A DNA stretch of 64,000 nt, from positions 1 to 64,000 of the forward strand of contig QXVZ01017483.1 of assembly GCA_008931825.1 (NCBI GenBank), in the 5' to 3' direction. Positions 51,141-64,000 of the stretch are shown in pieces. The notes below the pieces were generated by a model. That model was not told where the DNA came from. It ran no database searches and saw only the letters and a list, made by a program, of their open reading frames with translations. The position numbers were made by a program, and so were the translations under genes. Every line of letters starts with the position of its first letter. Within the stretch, counting starts at the first letter, position 1. Origin of the DNA: Phallusia fumigata (lineage: Eukaryota; Chordata; Ascidiacea; Phlebobranchia; Ascidiidae).

Positions 51141-51194
51141 GTATTTTAATTTACGAATGGTACTATAACTGATGTGTTTGGATACCATAAGTTT
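51025..51194 (+). repeat. 54-bp direct repeat pair
   Basis: The strings gtattttaatttaggaatgg (51025-51078) and gtattttaatttacgaatgg (51141-51194) start two 54-bp copies with two differences. They flank the right arm of the inverted repeat and suggest a composite or decayed mobile element. Confidence 0.8.
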
Positions 51195-54100
51195 AAAAAT
51201 ACATATAAAGTGCTTGTGACTACACTTCCTAAGCTAATTATATAGCGTCGTATATCTCGTTACATTCAAGTTTGTCATTGGTGTTCTACGTCCAAGTAAA
51301 AACCATAAAAAACAAGAGGAAAAAATAGAAATGAAGCAAAATAATTCTACTGAATCGGTTCTTAGAGCGCTTGTTAGTTTGTTTTGTTTGTATCTTATAG
51401 GTGGACGGAAGGGCCGTTATAATGGTAAGTCCGCTTTCAAGCGACCTGCTTCATAGTAGTCCATTGGTTTGAGGTTTTTCGTATTTTTAGGGCTCTGTAC
51501 TTTACCGTTTGGGCCATTTGCGGTTTAACCCATGTGTTAAACCCAATTGGTTTTTCTGAGCTGAAACAATACCGCTGTTGCATGCTCAGGAAAACCCAAG
51601 AGTGTTTAGAACCCAAAAAAATTTGACCTGGACCAGGTGTTCCACCTATGTATGTTTTATGAATCAAAATAATTTATTTTTTTAAAGCAACAAACACATG
51701 CTAAATATTTTTTCTGTCCCGAAAAAATCCAATGCCATCATTCGATGCGAAAATGGGCGAACAAAGGCTGCTTTTAGATTAGCGCTAGACATGTCACATG
51801 ACTGCGTGAAAGGCAAATCATGCCACGTCTTTTCACTGACGTCAAAGAGTAAACTGTTGGTGAAAGAAAATCGTTGATTATGGTACAATCTAGTGACAAA
51901 ACGACGTGCAACTGTTTCGTAAATGGTTTTTGTTTTATTCTTCTTATCAGTTAAGTTTAGAACATGTATGCAGTTAGATTTTTTTATCGAGTGAAGCTTT
52001 CGCAAAAACCAAATCCATATTGAACATGACAATGATGACATGGCGGTTATGCAGTCTTTTGTGAAACATCGTATTTCGCGATAGGTAAAATTTTGTTGTT
52101 GACAAAATGCAAATGAAACCTCAACGCTAAAGAACACTAGTCATTCACAAGCACAACTAGGTGCATTGTTTGATATTATGCAACAAAATCTTTTGACAAA
52201 GTGCATTCTTGTTTCTTTGAACCTATAAATATGTTATTGACATAACAGTGATAGGTTGATGTTTTATTGTAACTATGGTATAAAAATATGTGAATCGAGA
52301 AATAGTTTCCCTTCCTTATTTTGTCATAAGTTTATATTATTTGGAATGAAAACTGAAACTGAAGGCCCGGCCAAGTGTATAGCATAATGTAAAAGTATGG
52401 TTGCCAACCATCCTTTATTTCAAAGGACAGTCCTATATTTTGCTCAATTTGTCTTGTTCTGTATTGAGATTTAAAATGACACTCTGAGTCCTTTATTTTA
52501 AAATAATTTTGACTGGTATAGTTCAATTTCGTGCTGTCAAGATGTCATTGCAAAAGTGTGTACTTCTTGGAGTGCAGACTCTTGTCAACTCTGCATTCTG
52601 CACAATACCAGAAGCACAGAGAAGCAGTTTTTTGTTTTATCTTGGGCATAATGCAATTCTCAATTTAAAAAAGGCACTCATTTTGGAAAAAACAAAAATT
52701 CACAAACCATGTTACTAAACATTAAATAACCACAAAAAATAAACAATGGAGAAAGAAAGTAGGTGCCTTCAGACAAAGGAAAAGGCAATAACTTCGACTA
52801 TTAACTGAACTTACAAAGAACCTAAACAAATAAGGATTATATAAATTTCAATGAAGTAATTGTCCTTCATTTGTATTGTAACAGAGTTGGTAACCGTATG
52901 TAAATTCTTAACAGCAATTTGACAAACTGGGTACAATGTGACCCATAACTAAACTTTTGGTGTTGCAACAAACATTGATAAAGATCCTATCGAAAAAACT
53001 TGCTGCCAAAACCAGCCTGGCTTATTTAGTTGTGGCGTGGGTAGAGGTGAATGGCATCTTCTGTGCATTAAAGTGCAGAAGCAAAGACCACAGACAACAT
53101 TATCTTAAATAAAAGTTGATTACAGTGATGTGATTGCACAATAATAGTAGAAAGTTGTCAAAAACTTAATAATAGTCATCATCTGTAATCTATATCAGGG
53201 CTTCCCAAACTTTTTTGTCAGTAACCACTTTTAATTTATGACATTTTTCTGTGACCCCTCACTTTGACGGCGAATATCAGTTTAAAACATGTATGCTGGT
53301 AAGGCCATTTTTCCTCGTCCGTGTAATTTAGTGCTTTTGTTATTTAGCATGTAGCCTAACCTACTTTATGTCCAACGGCACAATTTAATGACTAGAATCT
53401 GGCACACTTTTATAGCACAATGAAACTGATAAAGTAACTATTTAGCTGCATCACAAACATAAGGTGTTCATTTCTTTCTTCTATCATGTATTTCTTAAAA
53501 CAAAATTTTCTTGCATTTGTTTTGGCATTTCTGTGTCAAAAGTCCTGTTAAGAGTACAATTCGTGTGAATGTAACACTTGGTGTTAAAATTAGCGCACTT
53601 GCAACCAGTGGCGCAACTAGCGGGAGTTAAAAGGGATAGGTAAACTACCAATTTATTAAACGAATAGCTAAAATATCTTATCTTGTCTTTTGCTGAGTAT
53701 TAGAGGGAATGTATCAGCGCGTGCATTATCGTTCGTTGTGTGTTATCACAGCGTATGTCCTCATAGAAACCAAGTATATCGCAGAACATTAATTGTGTAA
53801 GGCGCAGTGTTAGAATGAGAAAAGGTGTTTCTCTGATTCAAAGTATCTCCATTGTTACTATAATGTGCATTTTGCTATACTGGCACTTTGCCGTGTTATA
53901 TAAAGTTGATCCTCTGTTTAATTACGAGTAAATACGCGTCGGCGTGATGTACGAGAGCGAGTGTAATTAGGCGCATTATACACATAGACGCAGATGGAAA
54001 GGGACCTGGCATGAAGACAAAACTACCCCCTAGTTGCCACGGCAGCCTAAAAACTTTAAATTACTGTTGCAAGACAATGCTTGTGTGACAACCTAGCTTA

Positions 54101-55490
54101 TAAGGTGTTCGGCAAACGCAAAACAATCTTAGTTTTGCCAATGCCTTTGGTCTGCCATACCATTGCTGTGTTTAACCCAATAGAGTCATCAGTTTACCCT
54201 GAAACTCCAAAAATGGTTCAAATTAATGACATGTTTACTTCCAACTATGAGTGTCTCGTAGTTAGTAATGTAGTTTGTTTTGTCAGATACAAGTCTACTC
54301 AGAGTAGATGCATTCAATCGTACTGCACTGAAAATGAGCCTGCATCTCGAACTAACATTGTGAGCGTGTTGTTGTAACTGGCAACACGAGAGACACCCTT
54401 TCTTTGCACTTTGGTACCTCACAGGAAATATACGAAGTAAAACGTCTATATATCAGGCATAAGAAAACAATATATCCTTTATCATATGTTGACTATTTTT
54501 TCATTAGGCTTGTTTACTTTTCTGAACTGCATTAAAATACACTGGGCCAAGTAACAATTGTCTGCCCGAAACACTTTGAAACAGTAGTTACGAAAGTTGT
54601 AGTTTTTAACAATGGCCGTCACAACAGAACGCAGCTGGATTGGATCAGAAGAAAAGTTTCTAAAATTGCACTGGTGATCAAACTCTTCATTCTAACTATT
54701 TTTTATTGGTATGAGATAAGTCACCAAAACAATGCCTAAACTGCATAGAACTGGGTCAGAGAAAAACTTGAAGTGGGCAGAAGCAGTGGTGTCTTTTCTG
54801 GTTTTGTTCCAGAATCAAACATGGCCACCTTGGTTACGCCACCACCATTTAACAATCACCTGTCTGCTTTTGTTTGCCAAAAACAATAATTTTACAAATT
54901 ACCACAAAGTTTGGACTTGTGTAATTAAATATTAAACTGTATATGTGTAATGATAATGGGAAATTGTATGAGTGAAAAATATCAAAACCAGTGTATGTAA
55001 AGGCAGTATTGAGAAAGCCAACCCTAGTTATTATTGTGATTAAATAACAATTACTGTTACAACCGTATATTTATTAGTTATGCAAAAGAAGGACAAGGAA
55101 ACTAGCACAATATATTAATTTTAATAAAGGGGCATAAAGTGTATGCTGGGAGTGTCGTTATCAGGAACAGCATGCTTTAGTATTTGTTACAAAGGTGTGT
55201 GTGTTTTCATTTGCCTAGTTACATAGTACAATGTGAGATCTTTTTGCCAGTTGGACCGAATCATTCACAACAATCCTAACAGTTTATATTAAGACATATG
55301 TGTAAGCTTCTGCCTATAATTAGCAATGTAGTAATTGTAGATAAATTCCAAAATATTCTTAAAAAACTCTTTATGTTCAGGTCAAATTTGTTTCAGGTAA
55401 TTTTACAATTTTGCTATTTAAAAACTGTTGATCCAAGATAGAAGCAGTGTGGTGTAATTCCTTGCAGATCCTGTAAGATAGGTCATGACA

Positions 55491-58770
<3,280 letters not shown>

Positions 58771-61700
58771 TGGGACTATCCTGTTTTACATGGACTGACT
58801 GGTTCATTCAGTTTGGAACTCCTCCAATTGGCTGATGCAAGCAAATATCTGTGCTTTATGTTGCACATCAGTCATATAATTTCTGTCTGGTTCATTGGAT
58901 ATTCATGTCATTACTGTGGGATGATGCTAGAAACCATTGTTATTTCCAGTGCTTTTTGATGTTTTAAAGTACATCAATGTCCGCCTGTCTTTGTATTAAT
59001 TGTCAACAAAATTGGTATAAATGTACACACATGACATACAGATCACTACTTATGCTTATCTGATCATTAACTGCAATTGTTTTGTGACTGCATTAAAGGC
59101 AATATTTTAAATTTTAAAACGCGTCATTGTGTGGTTAGCGGTTAAAAAGACACTTATATTTATTTGTCAGCCCCTCGTACACCCATGCTTGGCCATAGTT
59201 AAATTATTCTTGGTGGTTTCTTTGCTTTTTTGATGCATTAGTGTTGTCAGTGTGTAAATATGTTTATTACCACCTTTATTGACTTTATTGCTATCTTTCC
59301 ATTCATAGATAGAAATATTCACTTATATTTTACAGTGACCACTACTTGATTATTGATGTAATGTGTACTGTTTGTTCATGATTGTGTTGAAGCCTATAAC
59401 AGTGCACTGTAATTAACTGGTCACAAAAACAGAAAAACTGATTACACTTGCAATAACAATGTAAATGTGCAAACTACATGTCAAAAAGCTGATTTAACCT
59501 ACAGTTGTTTTCAAATTTCAAAGGTATTGTCGCATAAAAATGCTCTTTGTAATTGACTTTTATGGGGGGGAAGTTTTAGTCCTTTCTATACGTATTAGAA
59601 TATGTAAGTAGAATATATTTCATTGTTGCTTCATTGAGTGACTTGGAACAGTTTTTGTATGTTTTACTACCAAATAAACTTGGCAGAGAGGATGACTGAA
59701 TGGACGTAAGTTCTGTAAGCATAGATTTAATTTGTAGTAAAATTAAAGGCTCCCTACAATCACGAGAATGCCAAATTATTGGTTCTCTTCTATAAAGGGT
59801 ACACATATTGTTGTTACTTAATTTGTTTCTTTTGTCTAACATGGATTTGCTCCCACTCAAGAGTTGTTCTCATTTCTTCAAATTTTTACACATGATAGAT
59901 AGGTATCTGAAGTTGTGCACTGACAACTTTGTACCCAGTTCACCTAAAGGCCCCCAAAATGTAGAATTTTTAAAACAGCAATATTTAACAAAGTAAGTCA
60001 ACTAGAAGTTTCCTATTTTAATCGGTTGATACACTGCAAAGTATTTTTTGACTTAAGTTTGGATTCAACGACTTTTTTACCCCAAATATTCAGTTTGCTT
60101 ACATGCCCATTACTTCATACGAACTAATACCAATTGTATTGAAACTGAAAACGTACATATGTAGGTTACTTCTTATTGGTTGTTTAATATTTTAGTATGA
60201 TTAGTCAATAATTTACTCTAAAAGCCGCAAAAACGTGTTCAAACGCTGACTGTTTTGCTCTAAATGCAAAACGACCCGACGCGAGGGAGTGATCGACGAG
60301 TTTACCACACAAGCGACGCAACGCTTAGCGGTTGGTAACAGGCTGCTACACTTCATCCATAAACGGGCCAAGCGGGCGTTTCGCTGATTAAAATTAGGCG
60401 GTGATGACTTCAACGCGTTTGCTATTTTGCTTTCTCTTTTCTTACATTCGCTCGCATTTTCGCTGACGAAAGCCATGTTGAAGGATGTGATCTCGTAATT
60501 TTAAAACCCTCACCAAAAACTAATTGTTGTTATTAAGTAAATAACTGGTGCTGATAGTAGCGGATGCTAATTTCCGAACAGCTACTGACATCAGCGATGT
60601 CCCACCTGCTTGTGGTTGCTATATTGCCGTAAGAAACCTGTTTGCGGAATTCCTAAATTAAAATATCGGACCCAGCCTTTTAAAATTTATGGATAAAGCC
60701 GCTTAGCAGGTGCATTAGGTGGTTTGGGTGCCTGGCGTGATAATATCTTGGTGGACTTAAGTCGTACCAAGAATTTGTGGCGAAACTGGCGGTGTCTCCG
60801 ACTTTCCGCTGGACTCGGGCGAGCAAATAAAAATCCTCGCCGCTGTTTACCTAGATGAGATAGCGACAACTCAAACGCAATTTTTGTCAGATATGCATTA
60901 ACAAAATAGATTGCTACATCTCCAAGGGGTAGGCTATATTTTTCCCGAGGAGATGGCGGCACTGTCACTTTACTGATAGCATCAACGTACCCGAAGCGCG
61001 TTGAGCGCGTGCTTTAAGATGTCTAGGCAAACCTTGTGTGTGTGTAAAAGACCCCGTCGGAACGGGGGAGTTACGTTGAAGGGTTTATAGCTGTTTCTGT
61101 CAGTGAATTGGGGAAAGCACGGGTCGCACCGTTATCTACTGGTTACAAGAACTTTTGCTCAGATTCTACTGCCGTGCTACAGATACTGTATAATTGCAAG
61201 AAAAGATTTCCAAAGTTTGATGCAAACCGAGTCGCTGAAATTGAGCGGTACAGCGACATCAAATGTTGGAAGTGTGTTCCGTCCGATCTGTGTCCCGCGA
61301 GTGAAGCATCGCGCGGTTGGCCTACATGTCCTGTTCAACTGCCGGACATACCTGAGATGTTTATGCCTGTGGGTACAAGACCTGTCCAGTGCGTTTCACT
61401 GCACTGATTTCACTCTTGTCGTCGTTTACCGGTCGAAGAAAGCTGTTGCTTGGCTGTTTAGATGCAAAAAGGTTCTGCTTTAACGGATTAATCAACCGAT
61501 TGACTGTATTTCAGCGACTGATGAATTACAGTTTAAATGGGGCTCGTTGAGTACGGGCAGCGAATTCATTTCGAACCGGTTATTGGCCATATTGTCAATA
61601 GGGAGACGAAATTGTCCACGTGCATTTGTAAATCAAAATCCAGTGTTTCATGACTACGTTCTTCGCGTTGGAAGTCTTATCGACAAGGCAAACGTCGCGT

Positions 61701-63189
61701 ACGACACCAGATACCCTTATTCTGCCTTTTGATTATTGTACAATGGTAACACGAGGCCACTGTAGTGGCGCCAATCCATTGAAATTATTGGTGGGGACTT
61801 TTGTTCTGGTGGGTAGTTGTGTAGATGACGTCGTATTGAAAGTTATGACGTAACAAAACAGATTTTATGTCGCAAAAAGTTGGTTACATTTCGGCTGAGA
61901 CGGTCGTGAAACGCCGTTAAAACTGTTTGCGATCGCCCAACTGTTGCGAAAGTATTTAAAAAGTGCTAAAACTGTTCTATGCAACAGTGAACCAGCTTGA
62001 ACCCGCTTTAAACAATTAAACAAGATTTTGGGTTTCATCCTTAATAAAATAAATCTGTTTCATTTTTTAAAAACAATCAAAACAAAAATATTGGAGGGGA
62101 ACAAAAGAATACAAGTCCCCCCTCAATCGAAATTTTGATTTGCGCCCGTGGTCCACTGGACATACGTTCGCCGCATTTCGATGCAAATATTGGATTGTGA
62201 AGATTGTTGGCGTTCGGCACGTGTTACACAAATGCATCGTCTGAATAAACAAGCAGCGCCATGATTACTAACTTCGGCGTGGATTATTTCGGTCCGTTCG
62301 TGAAACAATTAGGCCGAAGTAGTGTCAAGAGGTGCGGCTGTCTTTTTGCGTGGCGCAGAGAAGATACTTCGTGACTCGATGAGAAATGAGCACCAGATTT
62401 CAGGATTCCTTCGTCAATAGGAAATCGGCTGGTCGTTATCAATGCTCCCGCTTCTAGTCATGTGGGCGGTGTGTAGGCGCGAATGATACGCCCAGTACAC
62501 CTCAATGGATTCTATCAGATATTCTCTTTCCACTGATCGAGCTGCTGTCCTAACGTTTTATTGAGTCGGAATAAATTGTCGACACAAGGTCCGTCGTTTC
62601 ACGCCCGAAATGACGAAGCCTTTTCCCTGAATCACCGGATGCTGATGCGAGCAGCGCAAAACTTACGTCCTGAAATCTTGGACGAGAAGAATGACTATGT
62701 ATGGCGCCGTTGGGCACAGATTTAGCATCTCGCTAACGTTTACTAAAAGTGCTTATGGTCGAAGTTTTTGACGGGGTTATAGAACTTGTAGACGCGCCAT
62801 TGACTTTGACCGAACAGGCGTATTTCCACCCACAGGGAATGTTAATGAAGCAAATAAGCAACTGTTGGTTAAGCTTTAGCAAAAACGTAAACATAGGGTA
62901 TAACTAATTGGTAAACTTTAACTGTTTATCAAAAAGCGAGAAAAAAAACACTAATGCCTCAACTTTGTACCTCTAGTCTTATTACTTTGTTTTTATCATA
63001 TCTCACAAAATGATTGGAGTGTTTGATAACCAATTCTTTTTCTATTTAATTTGAAAAAACAGAAGCAACAAAACAAGCATCTTCCCCAAAATAGAACTGA
63101 CAGTTTTTAAAATCCACTATAGTTCACTCCGATCAGAGGCGAAATCTATCGTCTTTTGCATGTGTGGACCTTAATAAAACATTTCAGAT
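58771..63189. other. RAB1 3' flank and an unexplained GC-richer tract
   Basis: AATAAA at 59673 may serve RAB1, which would then have a long 3' UTR. From about 60200 to 62900 the base composition rises in GC relative to the rest, and CpGs are common. Overlapping open frames occur on both strands (60213-60476 -, 60687-60968 -, 61103-61483 +, 61108-61407 +). One (61108-61407) is cysteine-containing (IKCWKCVPSDLCPASE) and follows a pyrimidine-rich acceptor (tgtttctgtcag at 61102). I recognise no family and cannot say which frame, if any, is used. Confidence 0.35.
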
Positions 63190-64000
63190 TTAAAAATTTG
63201 TTGGAAATCTTTTACTGAATGAAAACCTAAATTTACCGGAAATGTCCTTCATCATCTTTTTCTTGTATCTGTCCAACACCTTTTCAATATTTGTTTTCAC
63301 TTCAGACATTGTTATTTCCCCATCATTGTTCGCATCCAACACACTCAGAACCCAATTAGCACCGTAACGTGAACCCCCACGTACCACATATTTTTGTGTA
63401 AACTCTTGTTTCAAGAGTTTTAATGAAGATTTAATCATCTTTCTGTAACAAAACAAATGAGGAATGCACCAACCTGTTTGGTAGGGTTTAAAATCATAAA
63501 ACAAGTCATTAAGTAAAAGACAACAAAGGTAAGTTGCTTTATAATAAAACCTCATATCAGATGGTTTTATGCTCAAAAACTCATAGTCTTTGGTGTTCGC
63601 TGGATCTGGGTCAAGAATGTCAGCAATTTCTTTCAGCATTTCAACATCAACATGGCTCATATTGTCACATGGAAAATATCCCAAATCTTGTTGATCAAGC
63701 AACTTCATTATCTATTTACCAAACAAAAAGACAATAATGATCATGCAAACATAGAAAAATATAAAGCAGATAACAAAGTTTACAAATTGATGATTAGGTA
63801 TATTCTCAGGTCAAGATTGCTTGACCAAGGAATGTAATTTATATTCCAAAGCAAGTTTCTCTCTTTACTAACAATATTTGATGATCTACTTGACCATATG
63901 TTATTACTACCTGATAACTTCTCTCCTGTAATATTTCCAAGTTCTCCTTTGGTATTGATATTTCCTCTTTTTTGACTTCAATTGTTCCATGATGATCATC
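63190..64000 (-). CDS. EF-hand protein, 3' exons, runs off the right edge
   Basis: Exon 64000-63911 (start outside the window) joins in phase 0 to 63711-63190, stop at 63190. The last exon encodes about 174 residues beginning IMKLLDQQDLGYF and includes one canonical EF-hand loop, DANNDGEITMSE (D-x-N-x-D-G-x-I-x3-E), within WVLSVLDANNDGEI...VKTNIEKVLDRYKKK. The rest (YKATYLCCLLLNDLFYDFKP) was not assigned. A 31-nt stretch with intron-like borders (gttggt...ttacag, about 63445-63475) is read through, because removing it would break the frame. The gene's identity is unknown; it is a calcium-binding protein. Confidence 0.7.

Larger units (their letters stand above)
49900..55490. other. Divergent intergenic region between SYT14-like and RAB1
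   Basis: No gene was recognised. The stretch contains the repeat cluster at 50936-51194, a ggttgccaaccatcctttat-type dispersed repeat at about 52400-52500, and hAT-like ends at 53196 (cagggcttcccaaacttttt) and 53606 (cagtggcgcaactag). Promoters of both flanking genes should lie at the edges. Confidence 0.4.

Noticed and set aside
51682-52137. Minus-strand 151-codon open frame
   Set aside because: No recognisable motif, no splice or promoter support, and composition like surrounding non-coding DNA.
63445-63475. 31-nt intron-like segment in the EF-hand exon
   Set aside because: Too short for a normal intron, and removing it breaks the open frame before the EF-hand.

Overview
The window looks like animal nuclear DNA from a tunicate, most likely a solitary ascidian such as Ciona. 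The composition is AT-rich, genes are cut into many short exons by short introns, and there is a real connexin gene; among invertebrate chordates connexins are known from tunicates. The species call is inference, because no search could be run. Every multi-exon model below was built by reading splice junctions and checking that intron phases and total lengths are consistent.

Layout. Bases 1-1115 are a strict 139-bp tandem satellite full of ACGT. From 2747 to 14709 (+) lies a large secreted mosaic gene: two trefoil-like segments, 18 EGF-like domains with one exon each, then a C-type-lectin-like domain. Tail to tail with it is a 6-exon connexin (14992-18211, -) whose cytoplasmic loop is about 360 residues. 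Bases 18.2-26 kb hold no recognised gene, but contain two foldback elements and a 0.6-kb duplication abutting an N that looks like an unmerged contig overlap. At 26081-27076 (+) are the last three exons of a class A GPCR with an opsin-like FAK-S motif in TM7. An SLC6 (Na/Cl-coupled) transporter occupies 28736-33648 or 34601 (-). Hydroxymethylbilane synthase (HMBS) is complete at 38417-41736 (+). A synaptotagmin-14/16 orthologue is complete at 42635-49899 (-). Rab1 is complete at 55491-58770 (+), with a decayed hAT transposon in one intron. The 3' end of an EF-hand protein gene enters from the right edge (63190-64000, -).

The genes do not form a pathway. They are unrelated neighbours: housekeeping (HMBS for heme, Rab1 for ER-Golgi traffic), membrane proteins (connexin, SLC6, GPCR, synaptotagmin-like) and one lineage-specific extracellular mosaic. 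The most unusual items are the EGF array with its block-duplicated exons and a relic half-exon left in an intron, the connexin with a giant loop, the opsin-like GPCR fragment without NPxxY, and the ACGT satellite. No virus-derived element, CRISPR array or rRNA was recognised. tRNA-like sequence occurs only as SINE or pseudo-tRNA pieces.
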